Assembly (NCBI RefSeq): GCF_000708595.2
Contig: NZ_JARP01000004.1
Span: 248,001-312,000 of the forward strand
Direction: 5' to 3'
DNA: 64,000 nt
From: Flavobacterium sp. KJJ
GTDB lineage: Bacteria; Bacteroidota; Bacteroidia; Flavobacteriales; Flavobacteriaceae
Part shown: positions 8,770-16,388 of the stretch, in pieces
Numbering within the stretch: position 1 is the stretch's first letter
Layout: the number at the start of each line of letters is the position of its first letter
Notes under the pieces: generated by a model
The model's database searches: none
What the model saw: only the letters and a program-made list of their open reading frames with translations
Told to the model about the DNA's origin: nothing
Made by a program: the position numbers and the translations under genes

Positions 8770-10896
8770 TCAAAACATCTTCTTAAATCCTTCGCTTTTT
8801 ACTTTCCATGTTCCGTCTTTTGGAAAACCTGGATTTTCTTCCGTATTTCCATCCCAGCCACCGCACATCATGGCAACTGCTGTTAATAAACCTCCGTTTC
8901 CGGGAAGATATAACGTCAATCTTTCTGCTTGATAATTATGTCCGTTTTTTAAATACGTATTTGTTGTCACGTTCATAAACAAGGCATCAATTGCTTTTTC
9001 AGGCATTTGCAAACGCGCTGCTGTCATTGCTGTCATCGGAAAATCCCAACCCCAAGTTTTATCCCAGGACCAAGTATTCCAAACCAGATCAAAAGTATTT
9101 TTCATGATTTTTTTATCCAAAAGAGAAGTTTCAGGCAACATGCCAAAAGTTCCCAAAACAGATGGGTGATCGGTTTTGAATTCTGGGTTTGTGTACGAAT
9201 CAGTTGCGCTTTCTGTTGCCAGATAAACTTGATTTGCAACGGGTAATGGAGATAACTTAGCCAACACATTTTCCCATTTTTCAGGTACTTTTTGGTTTAA
9301 TTTTTTCTTCCACACGATTGCTGTTTTTAAGGCCCAATTCCAATAAGCCAATTCATAAGTTGGGTTAAAAGTTTCCATCGCCTTAAAGCGTTCTTGTGCC
9401 GGAATTACACCGGGTCCCAAAACATAACGATCGGTTTTACTGTCATAATTTGCAAACGAAGCCATGAAATCTGCTGTTGCAAAAACACGTTCGCTGTATA
9501 AATTTAATGTTGCATTTGTTGGTTTGTCGCGGTACATTAATTCGGCATACGTAATAAAATGCGGCTGCTGCCAAAGTAAAAATGATCCCACTGATGACGG
9601 ACTTTCATTACCATCGGGGTCGGTCATTTTTTGCCATCTCGCGCCTTCAAAACCTTGTCTTTTTGCTATATTTTTTGCTTTGTCAAAAACCTTTTGATAC
9701 CACGGAAGACTTTTTTCTAATAATTCTGGTCTGCCCCAAAGTGCAAAATGAACACCATGCCACCAATGCATTTCTAAATGCGGTTTGCCATACCAGCTGT
9801 TATAAGTTAATCCCGTTTCCTGCGGAGGTACTTTTCCAGTACATTGTACTTTTGTCAAATATTGAGAAAGTATAACTCTTCTTTCCAGTTCTTTTGCACG
9901 CGGATCTGTGCTTCCTGAAAAATCTACCGCAGCACCACTTTCCCAGAATTGTTCCCATCTTTTTATACTGCTGTTTTCGATTTCTTCGAAAGATGAATTT
10001 GAAACTTTTTTATCTGCTAAAGCAAAAAGACAACTCAATTCTAAAGTATTCGTATTTGATGCTTCAATAACAAAATAATGATCCGAAGTCTTTTTTATCT
10101 GCGCATTTCCTTTCCAATTCAAACTGACGTTATACGAAATGCTGTCCATAACATGCGTTATAACAGCTTCTGTTTTTGACTTTTCGACAAGCGTACTTTT
10201 ATAATCTTCCTTTCCCTCCCATTTTGTTCCCATATCGGCCCAATCTCCAGTTGGAAACGGAATTCTCAAACTTATTTTTAAGCGTTTTTGCTGTAATAAA
10301 TCTGATTTTACTTTTACGCCAATTGCGTCTTTTTGCTGATGTGAAACCGTTAAAACGGTGACTGGAATTCCTTCAACTTCAAAATAACTTTCTATTTCTC
10401 CAGTCCATAAATTCAACTTTTGAGAAATCGATTTTATGTCTGATGGGATTACTGCACTTCCGTCTTTTTTGATAATTTCAAAACCTAAATTTCCCAATTG
10501 CAATAAATGAGGATTTTGGCGAAACCAATTTACCGCTTCAACTTTTCGAGCGGGCTCTTTTATCTGAACGGTGTATGAAATATCCCTTCCATACTGTTTG
10601 TAATCTTTTAAAGTTTCTGAAAATTTATAACCATTTGTGTTCTTATAACTGTCCCAGCCCCATTCCGACTGTGTTCCAAGCGGAATTCCGTGCTGATAGG
10701 TTTTTGGAAAAGTCTGCAGTCCAGTAGCATCAACAGTAAAAGCAAAAGCACCGTTTCCGACAGTTAAAGAAGCCAAAGTATCTATAGCAGAAATTTGAAC
10801 ATTATGGCGATTTACTAATGCTTTTCGGTCAATTTTCTGCTGTGCCGATAACGAAATCGCAATTAGAAATAAAGTAATTAAAAGTTGTTTTTTCAT
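8770..10896 (-). CDS. Secreted six-hairpin glycosidase-like protein, family unassigned
   Basis: About 708 aa with a signal peptide MKKQLLITLFLIAISLSAQQ. An ATG 11 codons upstream (10929) gives a worse leader, so 10896 is preferred. I do not recognise a numbered family with certainty. The layout is an N-terminal beta-sandwich (about residues 20-310), then an alpha-helical part with GLTYNSWYGKPHLEMHWWHG near residue 375 and alternating helices, resembling the (alpha/alpha)6 barrels of clan GH-L (GH65-like). The position between a PL11 lyase and another six-hairpin protein suggests an exo-acting hydrolase on RG-I oligosaccharides. The conserved Glu, His and Trp cluster in the WYGKPHLEMHWWH stretch is a candidate active site. 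Function beyond secreted glycosidase is not claimed. Confidence 0.7.
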   Translation of the reverse strand: MKKQLLITLFLIAISLSAQQKIDRKALVNRHNVQISAIDTLASLTVGNGAFAFTVDATGLQTFPKTYQHGIPLGTQSEWGWDSYKNTNGYKFSETLKDYKQYGRDISYTVQIKEPARKVEAVNWFRQNPHLLQLGNLGFEIIKKDGSAVIPSDIKSISQKLNLWTGEIESYFEVEGIPVTVLTVSHQQKDAIGVKVKSDLLQQKRLKISLRIPFPTGDWADMGTKWEGKEDYKSTLVEKSKTEAVITHVMDSISYNVSLNWKGNAQIKKTSDHYFVIEASNTNTLELSCLFALADKKVSNSSFEEIENSSIKRWEQFWESGAAVDFSGSTDPRAKELERRVILSQYLTKVQCTGKVPPQETGLTYNSWYGKPHLEMHWWHGVHFALWGRPELLEKSLPWYQKVFDKAKNIAKRQGFEGARWQKMTDPDGNESPSSVGSFLLWQQPHFITYAELMYRDKPTNATLNLYSERVFATADFMASFANYDSKTDRYVLGPGVIPAQERFKAMETFNPTYELAYWNWALKTAIVWKKKLNQKVPEKWENVLAKLSPLPVANQVYLATESATDSYTNPEFKTDHPSVLGTFGMLPETSLLDKKIMKNTFDLVWNTWSWDKTWGWDFPMTAMTAARLQMPEKAIDALFMNVTTNTYLKNGHNYQAERLTLYLPGNGGLLTAVAMMCGGWDGNTEENPGFPKDGTWKVKSEGFKKMF

Positions 10897-10935
10897 TTTG
10901 GTTATTTTTTTAACAGTTACAGTTCTCACAGTTTT

Positions 10936-11032
10936 GTCATTTCGACGAAGGAGAAATCACACTAGTAGCTAGACAAAGATTGGCGACATTCTGTGAAGAA
11001 TTTCTAGTGTGATCCCTCGTTCCTCGGGATGA
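10936..11032. repeat. Palindromic intergenic element, copy 3
   Basis: The arms GTCATTTCGACGAAGGAGAA (from 10936) and GTGATCCCTCGTTCCTCGGG (from 11008) pair imperfectly around about 48 bases. It is the most decayed of the three related elements, and all three lie in gaps of this minus-strand unit. Confidence 0.7.
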
Positions 11033-11132
11033 CAATATTGTGTTATAAGAAAATAAAATAGTCCTTCATATTTCGTTTTTCTCATTCCACATTATCTACT
11101 TTTCAAATTGACACATTCTCTAATTAAACTAA

Positions 11133-14100
11133 TTATCTAACTAAAGTCAAACTCATCAAACCAATCACCACATCATTGGCAATTGTTTTAAGAGTCAGGC
11201 TTTTTAATGTTTTATTTTTGTTTAGTGGCAAATCTAAAATTGTTGCAGCACCACCGTCAACGCCATAATTTGTAAATCCTTTTATGATGCTGAAATGGTT
11301 AAAATTCCTTGAAACTTCACCTGATTTCAGATAAACTCTTGGCGGTTTTGGAGCATTTGTGGTAAACGCCAATCCGTCTGTAAAATAATCCTGTTCGATT
11401 GGCCACCAGTTTTCTGGATTTTTTAACTGTAAAATCTCAAAAGTTCCGTCTGTATATTCGAATTTTATTTCGCCATTTATCATACGGCTTTGCATTGGGT
11501 TTGTTGTTCCGGCAACCATAAAATAAGCGTGTGAAGCTTTTCCGTCAAGCGGTATATTAATGCTTTCAGGATAATTATCCCACATAGAAGTGAAAACAAT
11601 ATTTTTCTGATTTTCATCAGATGGTGTTTGAAACGAAATCCCTTCTGGAGTTCTAATCTGTCCGTTTGCTTTTGCTTTTTGGCGCAAGCCAGAATCATCA
11701 ATTTTTACAGCTAAATTTGGATAACACCAATTCCCAATTCCTTGTTTTGGAAGTTGGATTGACGTGGTTTTGGGTCTTGGTGATACATATTCGTTATTAA
11801 AAATATGGGTAACTTTTGCATTAAAAAAAGCTGAAAGCGAAACTGTTTCAAATTTATTTTTAGAATTTAGAGGGATATCCCAATTCGTAAAAGTTATTTT
11901 TTGAATAACTTTTGAATCGTTCTTTATTGAAAAGCTATTTGTTCCCGGCATTAAATCCTGAACGGGAATTTGAATTGATTGCTGCTCTTTTAAATCTAAA
12001 ATAATTTTATCCTGATTTTCTTTAACGGAAGCATCAAAAACCACATTTCCTTCAATCTTTTGGTTTGTATTGTTTTTAAGCGAAATTTCTAAAATACTAT
12101 TAGAAAGTTTTACCTGCGATTCAATTTTAGATTTTAGTATAATTTCTAAAGGATGCCACCATGCAAAATCACCTTGTTTCAGCTGCAAAAAAAACATCTT
12201 ATTTCCATCTCCATTTACAGTAGAATGAAAAGTTTTCTCTGTCTTCGAAATTTCTCCTAAAAAAGATTGCGGATCATAAACCGAAACAATTTCAGCTTTA
12301 GCCGTTATTAAATGCAGTGCGTCGCCTGAAGCATAATTTAATTTCGAAAACATTTTTTCTAGAGTACCGCCTTTCCAATTTATTTTAATGTCATAAACTG
12401 AATTATAAGGCGCTTCGATACTAATTTTTGGTGCTCCGATACTTTCCGGAATCACTTTCCAACTCTGAGCTTTTCCGTTTACGGTAATGCTTTCGATTCC
12501 GTCATAAGGGGCGCTAAGAACCAATTTTAAATTCATTTTTGAAGTAAAATGATTTTCAATATGATAAATGTCTGTCTTATTTTCTCTTTTAAAAGAAAAA
12601 GAAACATCCGGAATTTCTAAAGAAGCATTATCCCATTTTGAAGGAAAACCGGGCTGAATAGTCAAAACTCCAGCGATTGCGTCAGGCTGAATTCCGTACA
12701 AACCTTCAACCAAAGTTCTCGACGCCATACCAATTGGGTCTGCAAAATCTCGGTACAATTCACCTCGCATTGCATCTTGATACATCAGCTGTTCAAAACC
12801 TCCTGGCGAAGGACTGAGATACATACTTTCTATCAATGCACTTTCCCACATTGTGTAAGCTTTATCGGCTTCTCCTCCTTGCCAGAAAGCCAAAGAAGTA
12901 TGCAATTGTTCAGCCAAAGCCACATTATTGATCGACCAAGTATACGGCTGCCAATTTGTTGTACTAATTACATAAAGGTCTTTTTTATCTAATCCTTCGG
13001 CCGAAATGGGTATATGCGGAATCTGATTATCAATATAACTCAACATTTGATAACTCTCAAAAGGCGTTGACAATTCAGAATCGATTGTATGGTAAATACT
13101 CCAGATTCCTGGCGTTTCATGTAATAATCTGTTTCCTAGAGCATCTTTATATTCGGCAAAAATTCCTTTATTTTTTAGCCAAAGCTGATTATTTGTGGCT
13201 TTTATAATTTTATCCGCTTCCGCAGAAAATGGATTGGCATCTTCGTTTATATTTTTAGCAATTTCTGCAACTGTCTTATTCGCGTAATAATTATAAGCTG
13301 AGGAATGAATCACGCCTCCTCCGCTATATTGTAAAGCATCGCTAGCCCAAATCGACGCATAAGCATCATAAAGTCCGTCGCCATCTGCATCAAAATTTCT
13401 TTTTTCCCAATCTAAATGTCTCTGAATGGTTGGCCACATTTCTTTTATAAAAGTGGTATCACCTGTCCATTTAAAATGACGCAACATTTCGTCTATAAAA
13501 ACCAAATTCATATCGTAATGATGCGGAATCGTATTTTTATTCGGGCTACGGCTGATGTAACCGCTGCTGAACATAGATGTTCCCATTTCTTCTTTCTGGC
13601 GTGCTAAATTTTTTTCAGTATCAAAAACAACTGGGCCGTTTGCTGGCGTTGTAACCTGCGAATTGCTGTAACTCGAGAAATGTGATTTTGCACGGTCGTG
13701 CCATCCTAAAGGATCTGCAGTATATGCGCCGCGCCACGCGTTCAGGTACATTCTCCATGCAATTGCGCCGTGGAGATAAGCTGGACTTTCCCAAATTCCG
13801 TCAGCCGCTATTGAAAGAGCTGAACCTAAAGTATTAATATAAGGATCCGGCGTTACTACTTTAACTCTGTTTGCTAAAAGCGCTGTTTCTTGAACTGATT
13901 TATCAAAAAGCTCTGCTAAACCTTTTTGCGAAACATTAAGTTTTAAATCTTCTGTAGAAAATAGCCAATAAATATCTTTTTGAACATTTTTTGTTTTTCC
14001 AGTAATTACTGGCAAAGATTCTGGCTTAGCATTATAAAGTTCTAAAGGCGAATTTTGCTGATTTGCATTGGCTAAATGTGTTTCTGAGTCGGGAAAAAAG

Positions 14101-14753
14101 CCAAACAGACTTTTATTGTTTCCTGTTTTTTGTTTGTTGCTTTCTGAACCGTATTCCAGTAAAAAAGATTCCTTATTTAAAGTGTATTTATTATTGATGC
14201 AATATTCAGGCTGTAAATAAAAGACCGATTCTGGATCTGCACCGATATCGCCGTCACGACTGAACTTCTTTCCGGTTGCACCGCCAAAAGTCCAAAGTAA
14301 ATTAATTTTTTTATCAATATTTTTACCATAAGCTTTTACAATAAAACCTTCTTTTTCTTTTAAAGCGACAACTTCAATAAAGAGCTTTCCGTTTCCTAAA
14401 ATCGGATCTTGAATTTCGTAACGCATGGTTCCCAAAACATAACGAGTATCAATTTTTGATGCTTCGGTAATCCATTTGCTTACTTTTCCATTTATCAAAC
14501 CTAATTTAAGATTTCCTCCCATTCCTGGCATGTACATTGCAAATTCAGGCAAATCGCCCGTTTCGACTCTAAATCCGGTATTAGAACCGTATAGAGCACG
14601 ATTGAATTTTCGGGTACCATTTTTTAGTACAAAACTATTTCCATCAGGCTCATAATGAATTTTGCGAACTGCTTTTTCCTGCCCAAATGTTATAACTGAA
14701 CATAAAAGGAACAACCCAATTAGAATTTGAATAGAATGCCGTTTTGTTTTCAT
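11133..14753 (-). CDS. Large secreted six-hairpin hydrolase-like protein, possibly DUF4450 type
   Basis: A 1206-aa protein with signal peptide MKTKRHSIQILIGLFLLCSVITFGQ. The N-terminal part (about 25-280) begins HYEPDGNSFVLKNGTRKFNRALYG and resembles the DUF4450 domain of Bacteroidetes pectin loci; this identification is from memory and needs a profile search. Residues about 300-720 look like an (alpha/alpha)6 barrel of the GH78/GH95/GH63 kind, with a DADGDGLYDAYASIWASDAL loop near residue 450 that often carries catalytic acids. The C-terminal third is beta-rich, with GISFQTPSDENQK and a terminal sandwich. It is the first gene of its unit, next to a divergent ACAGGA-repeat promoter. Likely role: exo- or debranching glycosidase on RG-I; the substrate is unknown. 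Confidence 0.7.
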   Translation of the reverse strand: MKTKRHSIQILIGLFLLCSVITFGQEKAVRKIHYEPDGNSFVLKNGTRKFNRALYGSNTGFRVETGDLPEFAMYMPGMGGNLKLGLINGKVSKWITEASKIDTRYVLGTMRYEIQDPILGNGKLFIEVVALKEKEGFIVKAYGKNIDKKINLLWTFGGATGKKFSRDGDIGADPESVFYLQPEYCINNKYTLNKESFLLEYGSESNKQKTGNNKSLFGFFPDSETHLANANQQNSPLELYNAKPESLPVITGKTKNVQKDIYWLFSTEDLKLNVSQKGLAELFDKSVQETALLANRVKVVTPDPYINTLGSALSIAADGIWESPAYLHGAIAWRMYLNAWRGAYTADPLGWHDRAKSHFSSYSNSQVTTPANGPVVFDTEKNLARQKEEMGTSMFSSGYISRSPNKNTIPHHYDMNLVFIDEMLRHFKWTGDTTFIKEMWPTIQRHLDWEKRNFDADGDGLYDAYASIWASDALQYSGGGVIHSSAYNYYANKTVAEIAKNINEDANPFSAEADKIIKATNNQLWLKNKGIFAEYKDALGNRLLHETPGIWSIYHTIDSELSTPFESYQMLSYIDNQIPHIPISAEGLDKKDLYVISTTNWQPYTWSINNVALAEQLHTSLAFWQGGEADKAYTMWESALIESMYLSPSPGGFEQLMYQDAMRGELYRDFADPIGMASRTLVEGLYGIQPDAIAGVLTIQPGFPSKWDNASLEIPDVSFSFKRENKTDIYHIENHFTSKMNLKLVLSAPYDGIESITVNGKAQSWKVIPESIGAPKISIEAPYNSVYDIKINWKGGTLEKMFSKLNYASGDALHLITAKAEIVSVYDPQSFLGEISKTEKTFHSTVNGDGNKMFFLQLKQGDFAWWHPLEIILKSKIESQVKLSNSILEISLKNNTNQKIEGNVVFDASVKENQDKIILDLKEQQSIQIPVQDLMPGTNSFSIKNDSKVIQKITFTNWDIPLNSKNKFETVSLSAFFNAKVTHIFNNEYVSPRPKTTSIQLPKQGIGNWCYPNLAVKIDDSGLRQKAKANGQIRTPEGISFQTPSDENQKNIVFTSMWDNYPESINIPLDGKASHAYFMVAGTTNPMQSRMINGEIKFEYTDGTFEILQLKNPENWWPIEQDYFTDGLAFTTNAPKPPRVYLKSGEVSRNFNHFSIIKGFTNYGVDGGAATILDLPLNKNKTLKSLTLKTIANDVVIGLMSLTLVR

Positions 14754-14834
14754 AAAATGGTAAAAATGACTAATTATAAATAAACATAAAATAAAATTAT
14801 TATGTATTTATTTTATTGATTCAATAATTATGAT

Positions 14835-14880
14835 GCAATTTCTTTGTTTTTTTGTGGTATAGTATCCTGTACCTACCTGA
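14835..14880 (-). promoter_or_regulatory. ACAGGA-repeat promoter of the 14,753-6,673 unit
   Basis: On the minus sense the half-sites are TCAGGT (14880-14875) and ACAGGA (14870-14865), 10 bp apart. The expected -7 position (14842-14835) reads GAAATTGC, the poorest match of the eight sites. The operator itself is clear. It is back to back with the plus-strand site at 14933-14978. Confidence 0.6.
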
Positions 14881-14932
14881 TTCATTAAATATAAAAACTA
14901 TATTAAATTTTAGCGATTTCAAATTGTTTTTA

Positions 14933-14978
14933 ACATCATAGTACAGGATAGTATATCAAAAATGAACCGCTAGATTTG
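14933..14978 (+). promoter_or_regulatory. ACAGGA-repeat promoter of the 15,009-20,960 unit
   Basis: The proximal half-site ACAGGA is at 14943-14948 and a partial distal half-site ACATCA at 14933-14938. A perfect -7 box TAGATTTG is at 14971-14978, starting 28 bp after the start of the proximal half-site. Transcription would begin near 14985, about 24 bases before the TTG start of the first gene, which supports that start. Confidence 0.75.
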
Positions 14979-15008
14979 AAAATCAAATAAATTAAAATCT
15001 CAAAAAAA

Positions 15009-16367
15009 TTGATAAAAATTAGAATATTACTCGTCTCTTTTTGTCTTTGCATGCCAGCTGTTTTCTTTGCTATGCATTCAAATGGAAATTTAATTTTATC
15101 AAAAGAAATTTCGGCCGATAGTACTAAAAATACTAAACCTCTATTATTTCAATTTGGAACTGTTTTAAAAACTTCAAAAGCAAAAATCATAAATAATGCT
15201 TTGGTTTATAATTCAACTTTAGGATATGGCTTTGATTTTAACTCAGTTTCGAATGTAAGAATCAATTCTAATTCTTTTTCTGTTGAAAAACCAACCTATT
15301 TTTCAGTAAAACTTCCTGAAGGAAATTATAAAATTGAAGTTCTGCTCGGAAGTTCTGAAAAAGAATCAAATGTTACTATAAAAGCAGAATCGCGACGATT
15401 AATGCTTGATCAGCTTTTTATTAAAAAGGGAAAAACAGTTACCAAAATTTTCAATGTAAATGTGAGAAATCCAAAAATAGATGACAATCTGAATGTTACT
15501 CTAAAAGATAGAGAAAAAGATATTTTAGATTGGGATGATAAACTGACACTAGAATTTTTGGGAGAAGCATCTATCCAAAGTATAAAAATTACGCCAAAAG
15601 ATAATCTTACCGTTGTTTATTTAGCGGGAGATTCAACAGTTACAGATCAAGATGTTGAGCCTTGGGCCTCTTGGGGACAATTTATCACAAACTATTTTGA
15701 TGATTCTGTTGTGGTATCAAATTATGCTTATTCTGGTTCAGCACTGAGTTCTTTTAAAGCTGGAAACCGCTTAAAAAAGATTCTTACTAAAATTAAAAAA
15801 GGAGATTATTTATTTGTCGAATTTGGGCATAACGACGAAAAAATAAAAGGCGAAGGAAATAGCGCATGGGGGTCGTACTCCATCTTATTAGCCGAATTTG
15901 TTCAGTCAGCCAAAGATAAGGGTGCAATTCCGGTTTTAGTAACGCCAACACAGCGCCGGTTTTTTAATGAAAACGGAACTTTAAAAGAAACACACGGCGA
16001 ATTTCCTGATGCGATGCGCGCAGTTGCACAAAAAAATAAGATTGCGCTTATTGACATTACCAAAATAACAACAGAATTATACGAAGCTTGGGGCGACGAA
16101 CCTTCTAGAAAAGCTTTTGTGCAATATCCTGCCAATACTTTTCCAGGACAAGAAAAAGCTTTGGATGACAATACTCATTTTAATAGTTTTGGAGCAAATG
16201 AGATCGCACTTTGTGTACTAAGCGGCATTCGTGAGCTTGATATTCCATTAAAAAAACAGATTAAAAAAGAAATACCAAATTACAATCCGAAAAAACCAAA
16301 TTCTATTTCGAACTGGACTCTACCAATCAGTGCTCGCTTTGAAATTTCAAAACCAGATGGCAATTAA
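15009..16367 (+). CDS. Rhamnogalacturonan acetylesterase, CE12 (SGNH/GDSL)
   Basis: A 452-aa secreted esterase. The SGNH fold occupies about 200-410: GDST with Ser209, the SGS segment near Gly243, EFGHND with Asn275, and DDNTH with Asp387 and His390, all in family order. Residues about 45-190 form a beta-sandwich of the galactose-binding type, often placed before CE12 domains. CE12 enzymes remove O-acetyl groups from galacturonate in RG-I, opening the backbone to the lyases. The start is TTG at 15009. It gives the signal peptide IKIRILLVSFCLCMPAVFFA, whereas the first ATG (codon 15) would cut that peptide, and an in-frame stop lies at 14988. First gene of a three-gene plus-strand unit. Confidence 0.88.
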   Translation: MIKIRILLVSFCLCMPAVFFAMHSNGNLILSKEISADSTKNTKPLLFQFGTVLKTSKAKIINNALVYNSTLGYGFDFNSVSNVRINSNSFSVEKPTYFSVKLPEGNYKIEVLLGSSEKESNVTIKAESRRLMLDQLFIKKGKTVTKIFNVNVRNPKIDDNLNVTLKDREKDILDWDDKLTLEFLGEASIQSIKITPKDNLTVVYLAGDSTVTDQDVEPWASWGQFITNYFDDSVVVSNYAYSGSALSSFKAGNRLKKILTKIKKGDYLFVEFGHNDEKIKGEGNSAWGSYSILLAEFVQSAKDKGAIPVLVTPTQRRFFNENGTLKETHGEFPDAMRAVAQKNKIALIDITKITTELYEAWGDEPSRKAFVQYPANTFPGQEKALDDNTHFNSFGANEIALCVLSGIRELDIPLKKQIKKEIPNYNPKKPNSISNWTLPISARFEISKPDGN

Positions 16368-16388
16368 CCATCAAAGAATTCAATTACT

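Noticed and set aside
10897..10929. Upstream Met as start of the six-hairpin protein
   Set aside because: It would place MRTVTVKKITK before a good signal peptide; the internal ATG at 10896 begins the normal leader.
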